Notes under the pieces: generated by a model
Database searches by the model: none
What the model saw: only the letters and a program-made list of their open reading frames with translations
What the model was told of the DNA's origin: nothing
Translations under genes and position numbers: made by a program
Source: a virus
Direction: 5' to 3' (one strand)
DNA length: 64,000 bases
IMG/VR virus record: IMGVR_UViG_3300032240_001667
Span: 1 to 64,000 of that record
In this document: one piece after another, positions 57,033 to 64,000 of the stretch
Layout: the number at the start of each line of letters is the position of its first letter
Numbering within the stretch: the stretch's first letter is position 1

Positions 57033-58193
57033 TTGCTACAAGCAAACATTGAAAATTTGCTTAGAACGCATAGTGATATTTGGAATTTTATTAGAAATTA
57101 TTCTGAACACAATGGAACAGTCCCACCAGTATCTTTAGTGGTGGAAAAGTTTAGAGACTTTGTTCCAGTTGAAGGAATTGGTGCAACCAAGCATCATCTT
57201 GATGAGTTGCAAGTTGAATATTTAAACGATAGTCTTAAAGATATTATTAGAAATGCTGCAACTGAGATTCAAGGTGGAGAAGGTTCCAAAGCACTTGAAG
57301 ATTTAATTACAAAAACATCAGAACTCAAAAAAAATACATCTTCAATTCGTGATATTGATGCAACTGATATTGATTCTGCAATTGCATATTTTGAGAATGT
57401 AAAAAAACAACAAGCACTTGGACACATAGGAATTAAAACTGGTTTGCCAGGATTTGATAATTATTTGCCATCTGGAATTATGCCAGGACAGTTGGGCGTA
57501 TTTCTTGCATATCCAGGAATTGGAAAGTCTTGGCTTGCATTGTATTTTGCAGTACAGGCTTGGAAACAAGGAAAGACCCCATTAATTATTTCTCTTGAGA
57601 TGTCCGAAACAGAAGTTCGCAATCGTGCTTTTACAATTATGGGTGAAGGTCTTTGGTCGCATAGGAAATTAAGTAATGGTGAAGTTGAAATGGATATGCT
57701 TAAAAAGTGGCATGCAGACAAACTTCAAGGAAAGCCACACTTTCATATCATTTCAAATGATCAAGGTGGCGAAGTTACCCCCTCAGTTATTCGTGGAAAG
57801 ATTGATCAATATAAACCAGACTTTGTTATCGTGGACTACTTGCAACTTATGAGTCCAAATCAAAAATCAGATAATGAAACAGTACGAATGAAAAATCTTT
57901 CAAGAGAACTAAAACTTATGGCTATTAGTGAAGAGGTGCCGATCATGGCTATTTCCTCTGCAACCCCAGACGATGTAAAAGACTTAAGTACTGTTCCAAC
58001 ATTGGGTCAAACTGCATGGTCAAGGCAGATTGCATATGATGCTGATTGGGTTTTAGCACTTGGTCGTGGAACAAATAGCGATATTATTGAATGTGCGTTT
58101 AGAAAAAATCGTAATGGATTTATGGGTGATTTCTTAGTTCAATGTGATTTTGACAGGGGTTATTATAGATATAAAGATTTTGAAGATAAGTAG
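57033..58193 (+). CDS. DnaB-like replicative helicase, at least 386 aa
   Basis: A RecA-fold hexameric helicase. The N-terminal helical domain is followed by KTGLPGFDNYLPSGIMPGQL and Walker A AYPGIGKS (about 159-166, with Ala in place of the usual first Gly). ISLEMSETEVRNR and the Walker B FVIVDYLQLM follow, then RELKLMAISEEVPIMAISSA. The listed start is a TTG with a poor site. In-frame sequence upstream (from 56973, NNTEAKLITAVLQDKQ) continues the DnaB N-terminal pattern and has a strong AAAGGAGTGG site before an ATC codon. The true protein may therefore be 20 residues longer. Confidence 0.85.
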   Translation: MLQANIENLLRTHSDIWNFIRNYSEHNGTVPPVSLVVEKFRDFVPVEGIGATKHHLDELQVEYLNDSLKDIIRNAATEIQGGEGSKALEDLITKTSELKKNTSSIRDIDATDIDSAIAYFENVKKQQALGHIGIKTGLPGFDNYLPSGIMPGQLGVFLAYPGIGKSWLALYFAVQAWKQGKTPLIISLEMSETEVRNRAFTIMGEGLWSHRKLSNGEVEMDMLKKWHADKLQGKPHFHIISNDQGGEVTPSVIRGKIDQYKPDFVIVDYLQLMSPNQKSDNETVRMKNLSRELKLMAISEEVPIMAISSATPDDVKDLSTVPTLGQTAWSRQIAYDADWVLALGRGTNSDIIECAFRKNRNGFMGDFLVQCDFDRGYYRYKDFEDK

Positions 58194-58194
58194 G

Positions 58195-58200
58195 TATAAT
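58195..58200 (+). promoter_or_regulatory. -10 box TATAAT, leaderless gene at 58208
   Basis: It ends 7 nt before the ATG at 58208, and GG precedes it without a full TGN. It shows that the start-proximal promoter class also serves the replication genes. Confidence 0.5.
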
Positions 58201-58207
58201 ATGAAGT

Positions 58208-58534
58208 ATGACACAGTTTCACCATAGGCAGATTAAACATTTTAATTTAAGTGGTATTATTCACGATGAATCTGCTATTGGAAGACTAAAAAATGAATAT
58301 ATAAGATTAATAACATCAGAAATGAAGTTTGCAGGATATGCTCCAAGGTTTGACTTAGAACCTGATTTTACTGTAGACTATGATGAAAAAAAGAAAATAT
58401 TTGAATTTGAATTAACAATATATGGAATATATGTAGGGAAAAGGAAGGCACAATGGATAGCAGGGGTAGACAGGTACAACGCAATACATATACAAAAGAA
58501 CAAATCAAAAGAGTTCTTACAGGAACAGGCGTAA
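58208..58534 (+). CDS. hypothetical protein upstream of primase, 108 aa
   Basis: The protein has a helical N-terminal half (DESAIGRLKNEYIRLITSEM) and a beta-rich end (FEFELTIYGIYVGKRKAQ). It overlaps the primase start by about 80 nt in another frame. The same gene order is seen in other phages of this kind, but the function is not known to me. Confidence 0.6.
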   Translation: MTQFHHRQIKHFNLSGIIHDESAIGRLKNEYIRLITSEMKFAGYAPRFDLEPDFTVDYDEKKKIFEFELTIYGIYVGKRKAQWIAGVDRYNAIHIQKNKSKEFLQEQA

Positions 58535-59397
58535 CCATAGAGTCAGAAGTTGACTCTGACTATATTATCTTTTGTCCTTATCATAATAACAATAAAACCC
58601 CAGCAGGAGAAATTGATAAGTTTAATGGAACCTTTTTTTGTTTTTCTTGTCATCATATTGCAGATCTTGTAGAGTTTGTAATGCATATGTCAAATAGAAC
58701 TTATTTTGAATCTATAAGATATATTAAAAGCAAAGAAACAGAACAAGACCTAGAAAAAGATATTAATCAAAAACTTATTTCAAAACCAGATTTTATACAA
58801 TATGATGAATTAATTCTTAAAAGATTATATAATAATTTAACAATATCAGATAGAGCAAAAGACTATTTTAAATATAGAAAAATTACAACAAATTCTTGGA
58901 TTAAATTTTCTTTGGGTTATTCAGAAAAACAAGATATGGTTATTGTTCCTGTTCATAGTCCAGATGGTATTGCTGTTGGTTTTGTAGGAAGGTCTATTGA
59001 AGGAAAAGAGTTTAAGAATACTCCAGGTTTGCCAAAAGCAAAAACATTATTTAATTTAAATCGTGTTAAAACAGCAGACAAGGTTTATGTGGTAGAATCA
59101 TCTTTTGACGCTATTCGTTTAGATCAAGTTGGTTTTCCAGCAGTTGCAACCCTTGGTGCAAATGTATCAAACATACAAATAGAATTGCTTCAAAAATATT
59201 TCAATAATATTATTGTTATTGCAGATAATGATGAAGCAGGAGGAAACATGAAGACTAAGATAATTGAAAAACTTGGCTCTCGTGTATCCGTTATACAACT
59301 TAATAAAGAATATAAAGACATAGGCGATATGGATGATAAGTCAATTAAAGAACTAGAGTATCAGTTTGACAAATCAATACTATCCATGCTAAACTAA
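58453..59397 (+). CDS. DnaG-like primase, 314 aa
   Basis: The N-terminal zinc-binding domain has C41-x2-H44 (FCPYHNNN) and C63-x2-C66 (FFCFSCHH). The TOPRIM core follows: VYVVESSFDAIRL with Glu215, and IADNDEAGG with Asp258 and Asp260 as metal ligands. It would make RNA primers and act with the helicase encoded just upstream. At 314 residues it is about half the size of bacterial DnaG and lacks the helicase-binding C-terminal domain. It may touch the helicase in another way. Confidence 0.85.
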   Translation: MDSRGRQVQRNTYTKEQIKRVLTGTGVTIESEVDSDYIIFCPYHNNNKTPAGEIDKFNGTFFCFSCHHIADLVEFVMHMSNRTYFESIRYIKSKETEQDLEKDINQKLISKPDFIQYDELILKRLYNNLTISDRAKDYFKYRKITTNSWIKFSLGYSEKQDMVIVPVHSPDGIAVGFVGRSIEGKEFKNTPGLPKAKTLFNLNRVKTADKVYVVESSFDAIRLDQVGFPAVATLGANVSNIQIELLQKYFNNIIVIADNDEAGGNMKTKIIEKLGSRVSVIQLNKEYKDIGDMDDKSIKELEYQFDKSILSMLN

Positions 59398-59420
59398 CAT
59401 ATACAATAAAAGGAGAAAAA

Positions 59421-60074
59421 ATGAGCATCATTAAAGGACTAAAAGATATCAGTGCAATACTTGACAAGCCAAAGTTTGAAAGTACAGGACAAAAGGTTCG
59501 TTGGGTAAAGTTGGCAGATGGACAATCTGCAAAAATTAGATTTGTAGAAGAGTTGGATCAAGATTCTGCAAATTATAATGAAAGTCGTGGACTTTCTGTT
59601 GTTGTTTCAGAACATACAAACCCAAAAGATTATAAGCGTAAGGCTGCATGCACAATGGAGTCAGAGGGCAGATGCTTTGGTTGTGAAATGGCAAAGAAGG
59701 AACCAAAGTCAGGCTGGCGAGCAAGACTTCGTTTTTATTGCAATGTTCTTATTAATGACGGAACAGAAGATGCATACATTGCTGTTTGGTCACAAGGCAT
59801 TTCAAAGCAATCAGCATTTAACAATATTCGTGAATATGCCCTTGACACAGGAAGCGTATCTAATCTTGAGTGGAAGTTAAAGCGTAATGGTCAGGGAACT
59901 GAAACAAATTACACACTTCTTCCAAGCAAGCCAGATTCAGAACCATTTAATTGGGAAGGTTTTGAATACTTCAACCTAGAAAAGGTTGTTCGTGAAGTTC
60001 CATATCCAGAGCAAGAAGCATTTTACTTTGGATTTGACACTCCATCTGTTACCAGCACAAATATTGACTGGTAA
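59421..60074 (+). CDS. ssDNA-binding protein-like (gp32 type), 217 aa
   Basis: Starts after AAAGGAGAA. The core VRWVKLADGQSAKIRFVEEL and a Cys cluster TMESEGRCFGCEMAKK (preceded by RKAACT) fit a zinc-containing OB-fold like the T4 gp32-type proteins. YCNVLINDGTEDAYIAVWSQ continues the fold. The C-terminus (FGFDTPSVTSTNIDW) is not strongly acidic. Position between primase and polymerase supports a role in coating single-stranded DNA. Confidence 0.65.
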   Translation: MSIIKGLKDISAILDKPKFESTGQKVRWVKLADGQSAKIRFVEELDQDSANYNESRGLSVVVSEHTNPKDYKRKAACTMESEGRCFGCEMAKKEPKSGWRARLRFYCNVLINDGTEDAYIAVWSQGISKQSAFNNIREYALDTGSVSNLEWKLKRNGQGTETNYTLLPSKPDSEPFNWEGFEYFNLEKVVREVPYPEQEAFYFGFDTPSVTSTNIDW

Positions 60075-60077
60075 TTG

Positions 60078-63000
60078 ATGAATTACGTAGGCTTACATGT
60101 ACATACCCATTACTCGTTATTTGACGGGATTGCTACTCCAGAAGAATACATTGACCGTGCAGTTGAGTTAGGGATGCCAGCAATTGCCATCACTGACCAC
60201 GGTACTTTATCTGGGCATAGGGAACTGCACCGTATTGCAAAAGCAAAAGGTATTAAGCCTATACTTGGTGTAGAAGGCTATATGTGTCAAGATAGATTTG
60301 ATACTAGAGATAAGTCTGAAAGAGACGGAGATCTAGATTTAATCTATAACCATATAGTCCTTCTCGCCAAGAACCAAATTGGTTTGGAAAATCTAAATAA
60401 GATTAATGAGATTGCATGGACAGAAGGATATTTTAAGAAGCCAAGGTTTGACTTTGAGATTCTTGAAAAGTATTCAGAAGGAATCATGGTTACTTCTGCT
60501 TGCCCAAGTAGTGTACTTGTAAAAGCACTTGAAAATAATGAATTTGCTATTGCTAAAAAACACATTGAATGGTTTAAGCGAGTCTTTAACGATGACTACT
60601 ATATTGAGGTAATGCCACATAACCCAGCAGAAATCAACAAACAACTAATTCAATTAGCAGATGAGTTTGCTGTACAAGTTGTTGTTACCCCAGACTGCCA
60701 TCACAGTTCAACTGATCAAAAAGAAATTCAAGAGTTTAAACTTCTGCTTAACACCCATGTAAAAATTGATAAAGAACATACTTTTGAAAAATCTAAAAAA
60801 CATACAGATATGATGAAGCGTCTTGATTATCTATACGGAGAAGATCGTCAGATTACTTTTAATAAGTTTGACATTCACCTTCTTTCTTATGAAGAGATGA
60901 AGACTGCCATGGAAGCACAAGGCATTGATCGTCCAGACATTTATTCCAATACATTACTTGTGGCTGACAAAGTTAAAGATTATGGAATTCAAGAAGGACT
61001 AGACCTCCTCCCAGTTCAATACAAAAACCCAGATGAAGAATTAAGGTCTTTGGCATTAGAAGGTCTTGTGTCTAGAGGCATTGAAGGAAAAAAAGAATAT
61101 CTAGATAGATTAGATGAAGAATTAAATGTTATAAAAGATAAAAAGTTTGCTCCATACTTTCTTGTTGTTCGAAGTATGATTAATTGGGCAAAAAAAGAAG
61201 ACATCATGGTTGGTCCAGGCCGAGGATCTGCTGCAGGTTCTTTACTGTGTTATGCACTTAACATAACGGATATTGATCCTATACAACATGGATTATTGTT
61301 TTTCCGTTTTATTAACCCAGAGCGAAATGACTTTCCAGATATTGATACCGATATTCAAGATTCTCGTAGAGAAGAAGTAAAAGATTATTTAGTTAGACAG
61401 TATCGACATGTTGCATCCATTGCTACATTTTTATCTTTTAAAGATAAAGGCGTAGTCAGAGATGTTGCAAGAGTTTTAAATATTCCTCTAACAGATGTAA
61501 ATAAAGTTCTTAAACTTGTGGACACCTGGGATGAATACTGTACATCAAAAACAACTCAAGAGTTTCGTGATAAATATCCAGAAGTAGAAATTTATGGAGA
61601 ACAACTTCGTGGAAGAATCAGAGGAACGGGTATTCATGCTGCTGGAGTTGTAACCAGTAAAGATCCAATTTTTAGATTTGCTCCAATGGAAACTAGATCT
61701 ATAACTGGTCAAGATGGAAGAATTCCAGTCGTAGCGGTTGACATGGAAGAAGCAGAGAGAATTGGATTAATTAAGATTGATGCTCTTGGACTTAAAACTT
61801 TATCGGTTTTAAAAGATGCATTAGACATAATTGAAGAACGAGATGGAAAAGTTATTGACCCATTAAAAATTCCAATGGATGATCCAAATGTATACGCAAT
61901 GCTTTCTGACGGATATACAAAGGGAGTGTTTCAGTGTGAAGCAGCACCATATACAAATTTATTAATAAAGATGCGTGTTAAGAGTCTTGAAGAACTTTCA
62001 GCATCAAATGCTTTAGTTCGACCAGGAGCAATGAATACAATTGGAAAAGATTATATTGCTATTAAACATGGTCGTCAAAATCCAGATTATAAACATCAAG
62101 TTATTAAATCATTTACGGAGGAAACCTATGGTTGTATTCTTTACCAAGAGCAAGTTATGCAAGCATGCGTACAACTTGGCGGTATGTCCATGTCGGAAGC
62201 AGATAAAGTTAGAAAGATCATTGGTAAGAAAAAAGATGCTAAAGAATTTGATGTATTTAAAGATAAGTTTGTTAAGGGTGCCTCTCAATACATTTCGCCG
62301 AATCAAGCCTTAGATTTATGGCATGATTTTGAGGCTCATGCAGGTTATTCTTTTAATAAATCTCATGCGGTTGCTTATTCTACATTATCATATTGGACAG
62401 CATGGTTAAAATATCATTATCCACTAGAGTTTATGTACTCATTATTAAAAAATGAAAAGGACAAAGATGCAAGAACTGAGTATCTTATTGAAGCAAAAAG
62501 AATGGGGATTAGCATTAAACTACCTCACATTAACGATTCCGATATTGATTTTAAAATTGAGGGTAAAGGCATTAGGTTTGGTTTATCGGGTATTAAGTTC
62601 ATTTCCGATAAGATTGCAGAAAGATATATTTCTGCTAGGCCTTTTAGTTCGTATTCTCAACTTGAAGAATTTACTTTTACAAAAGGAAATGGAGTTAACA
62701 GTCGTGCTTTACAAGCATTACGAGTTGTTGGTGCAGCAACATTTAATGATAATCCAAGAAATGAACAAGAGATTAAAGAAAACTTATACGAGTATTTAAA
62801 TTTGCCAGAGTTTAATATTTCTGTACCATCACACTATTATGCTTTTATTAATGATATTAATGACTTTGAAGAAAAGGGGTCATACATATTAATGGGAATG
62901 GTAAAATCTATTAAAAGAGGAACTGGTTGGTCTAGAGTAGAAGTTTTAGATAAAACTGGTAGTGTTGGAATTTTTGACGAAGAGCAGACTACAATTGAAA

Positions 63001-63350
63001 CAGGTTCTTCCTATATTATTCTTGCAAATGATAATAGAATTTTATCTGCAGTTCCAATTGATGAAATAAAAACATCTGGTACTGGCTTGGTTAAGTTTTT
63101 AAGTTATAAGCAATTACCATACAAAGATGAAGAAATGATGGTTGTTTCTTTTAAGCCAAGGACAACAAAGGCTGGCAAAAAGATGGCATCACTAACACTT
63201 GCAGACTCATCAAGAGATTTACATTCAGTAACCGTTTTTCCAACTCATTTTGCAAAAGCATATATGCATTTAGAAGAAGGAAAGGCTTATAAATTTTCTT
63301 TTGGTAAAACAAAAGATGGAACAATTACATTGGAGGATATAAATGCTTGA
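60078..63350 (+). CDS. dnaE: DNA polymerase III alpha subunit (DnaE-like) with PHP domain, 1090 aa
   Basis: I chose the ATG at 60078 over the TTG directly before it. The N-terminal PHP domain keeps its metal ligands (LHVHTHYSLFDG, ITDHGTLSG), so a proofreading nuclease activity is possible. The palm has VGPGRGSAAGSLLCYALN and FPDIDTDIQDSRR, the catalytic Asp motif. GTGIHAAGVV, EEQVMQACVQLGGMS and HAGYSFNKSHAVAYS are typical of DnaE. An OB-fold ends the protein (YILMGMVKSIKRGTGWSRVE). This is a complete phage-encoded C-family replicase. Confidence 0.92.
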   Translation: MNYVGLHVHTHYSLFDGIATPEEYIDRAVELGMPAIAITDHGTLSGHRELHRIAKAKGIKPILGVEGYMCQDRFDTRDKSERDGDLDLIYNHIVLLAKNQIGLENLNKINEIAWTEGYFKKPRFDFEILEKYSEGIMVTSACPSSVLVKALENNEFAIAKKHIEWFKRVFNDDYYIEVMPHNPAEINKQLIQLADEFAVQVVVTPDCHHSSTDQKEIQEFKLLLNTHVKIDKEHTFEKSKKHTDMMKRLDYLYGEDRQITFNKFDIHLLSYEEMKTAMEAQGIDRPDIYSNTLLVADKVKDYGIQEGLDLLPVQYKNPDEELRSLALEGLVSRGIEGKKEYLDRLDEELNVIKDKKFAPYFLVVRSMINWAKKEDIMVGPGRGSAAGSLLCYALNITDIDPIQHGLLFFRFINPERNDFPDIDTDIQDSRREEVKDYLVRQYRHVASIATFLSFKDKGVVRDVARVLNIPLTDVNKVLKLVDTWDEYCTSKTTQEFRDKYPEVEIYGEQLRGRIRGTGIHAAGVVTSKDPIFRFAPMETRSITGQDGRIPVVAVDMEEAERIGLIKIDALGLKTLSVLKDALDIIEERDGKVIDPLKIPMDDPNVYAMLSDGYTKGVFQCEAAPYTNLLIKMRVKSLEELSASNALVRPGAMNTIGKDYIAIKHGRQNPDYKHQVIKSFTEETYGCILYQEQVMQACVQLGGMSMSEADKVRKIIGKKKDAKEFDVFKDKFVKGASQYISPNQALDLWHDFEAHAGYSFNKSHAVAYSTLSYWTAWLKYHYPLEFMYSLLKNEKDKDARTEYLIEAKRMGISIKLPHINDSDIDFKIEGKGIRFGLSGIKFISDKIAERYISARPFSSYSQLEEFTFTKGNGVNSRALQALRVVGAATFNDNPRNEQEIKENLYEYLNLPEFNISVPSHYYAFINDINDFEEKGSYILMGMVKSIKRGTGWSRVEVLDKTGSVGIFDEEQTTIETGSSYIILANDNRILSAVPIDEIKTSGTGLVKFLSYKQLPYKDEEMMVVSFKPRTTKAGKKMASLTLADSSRDLHSVTVFPTHFAKAYMHLEEGKAYKFSFGKTKDGTITLEDINA

Positions 63351-63660
63351 TGATTTAGCAATGCAGTTGCATGCTGTTGCAGTAGAAAAAGGTTTTTGGC
63401 CTGAAGAAGTAGATGATATTTTTATTGCTAAGCAATGCATGATGATTGTTTCTGAAGTTACAGAAACTATGGAAGCAATTAGAAAAGATAAAGGCGAAGA
63501 AGAAATAACAAAAGAGGTTGCAGATATCTTAATTCGAACTTTGGATTTGTATGCAGGATTAGTTGAAGCAGGGTATACTAAGTTATCACTTGATTATTCA
63601 CTTGAGGAAAAAACGCAGTTTAATAAAACTAGACCAGAGAAGCATGGAGTAAGATTCTAA
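63343..63660 (+). CDS. MazG-like nucleotide pyrophosphohydrolase, 105 aa
   Basis: The all-helical sequence has VSEVTETMEAIR and KEVADILIRTLDL, matching the ExxE...ExxD metal motif of MazG-type enzymes. It ends KTQFNKTRPEKHG, common in this family. It would hydrolyse NTPs or an alarmone to monophosphates, cleaning the nucleotide pool. It overlaps the polymerase end by 8 nt and the next start by one base. Confidence 0.75.
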   Translation: MLDDLAMQLHAVAVEKGFWPEEVDDIFIAKQCMMIVSEVTETMEAIRKDKGEEEITKEVADILIRTLDLYAGLVEAGYTKLSLDYSLEEKTQFNKTRPEKHGVRF

Positions 63661-64000
63661 TGACAGTAACAGTAGAAGAGGCATTAGCACAACTAGATCC
63701 AAAACTAAGAAAAAAGTTGGGTAACGGGGTTGGAGTAAATTATGAGTATCAACCAACACCTAGTTATGGTTTAAATCGTGCATTAGGCGGTGGGTTGCCA
63801 TATGGCAGACAGGTTCTTATATGGGGTTCAAAGTCATCCGCAAAGTCCTCTATGTGCCTTCAAATGATTGCTCTAGCACAAGCCGAAGGAAAGTTGTGTG
63901 CTTGGATTGATTCAGAAATGTCTTATTCAGAAGATTGGGCCAGAACTCTTGGGGTAGATCCAGAAAAATTAATTTATTCACAGGCAAGAACTATTAGTGA
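63660..64000 (+). CDS. RecA/UvsX-like recombinase, N-terminal fragment
   Basis: The ATG overlaps the previous stop (TAATGA), and the frame is open to the right edge (113 codons). TPSYGLNRALGGGLPYGR leads to the Walker A region WGSKSSAKSSM (residues 55-65), where the canonical Gly before Lys is Ala. AWIDSEMSYSEDWARTLGVD follows, as in RecA/UvsX (IDAE-type motif). It would mediate strand exchange in phage recombination. The C-terminus is outside the window. Confidence 0.8.
   Translation, partial: MTVTVEEALAQLDPKLRKKLGNGVGVNYEYQPTPSYGLNRALGGGLPYGRQVLIWGSKSSAKSSMCLQMIALAQAEGKLCAWIDSEMSYSEDWARTLGVDPEKLIYSQARTIS

Overview
The window is a contiguous piece of the genome of a tailed dsDNA phage (Caudoviricetes), most likely a long-tailed siphovirus. 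It carries a portal, a prohead protease fused to a scaffold-like region, a major capsid protein, neck genes, a tail tube protein, two tail-assembly-chaperone-like genes, a 2870-residue tape measure protein, distal tail genes, about a dozen fibre genes and a phage replication module. No sheath gene is seen. The DNA is AT-rich. An actinobacterial host is inferred, not proven. Supporting signs are many promoters whose -10 box lies about 6 nt before an ATG (leaderless mRNAs, common in Actinobacteria), CRP/GlxR-type operators (TGTGA-N6-TCACA) at early promoters, a monomeric class II B12-dependent ribonucleotide reductase and a DnaE-type polymerase. A low-GC freshwater actinobacterium would fit.

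Layout. 1-3.2 kb is an early/regulatory region. Tiny genes on the minus strand overlap one another (several are too short for standard ORF calling), and a rightward cluster follows. Both are driven by a family of related sigma-70 promoters (TTGAYN-17-TANNNT) with a repeated CGACACGCC element and CRP-like sites at fixed distances. Two perfect DnaA boxes lie in the divergent zone. 3.3-5.0 kb holds small genes, including a degenerate DHH-like protein and a one-TM holin-like protein. 5.2-10.3 kb is a first fibre block with a collagen-like fibre, BppU-like proteins and a Thr-Pro-rich PASTA/Hint-like protein. 10.3-12.8 kb is a modification cassette: zinc ribbon, sulfotransferase, 2OG-Fe(II) hydroxylase and GlcNAc-transferase-like glycosyltransferase. 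12.9-13.4 kb (minus) is a secreted lysozyme-like muralytic enzyme. 13.5-23.3 kb is a second fibre block with Mtd-like N-termini, repeated PTFTGT modules and a second Hint-like protein.

24.2-26.2 kb encodes the ribonucleotide reductase. 26.2-29.9 kb encodes a 1236-residue LamG-like structural protein. 30.0-38.5 kb is head and neck. 38.5-55.8 kb is tail. 55.8-64 kb is replication: small DNA-associated genes, DnaB-like helicase, DnaG-like primase, ssDNA-binding-like protein, DnaE polymerase with PHP domain, MazG-like pyrophosphatase and a RecA-like recombinase cut by the right edge. No terminase, integrase, tRNA or CRISPR array was seen.

The two most interesting systems are these. First, the hydroxylase / GlcNAc-transferase / sulfotransferase cassette sits directly behind a Thr-Pro-rich virion protein, which suggests phage-encoded hydroxyproline-type glycosylation of the tail. 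Second, the early promoter array combines host CRP/GlxR-like operators at -64.5 or -84.5, a phage-specific repeat and a duplicated leader with a covarying hairpin.
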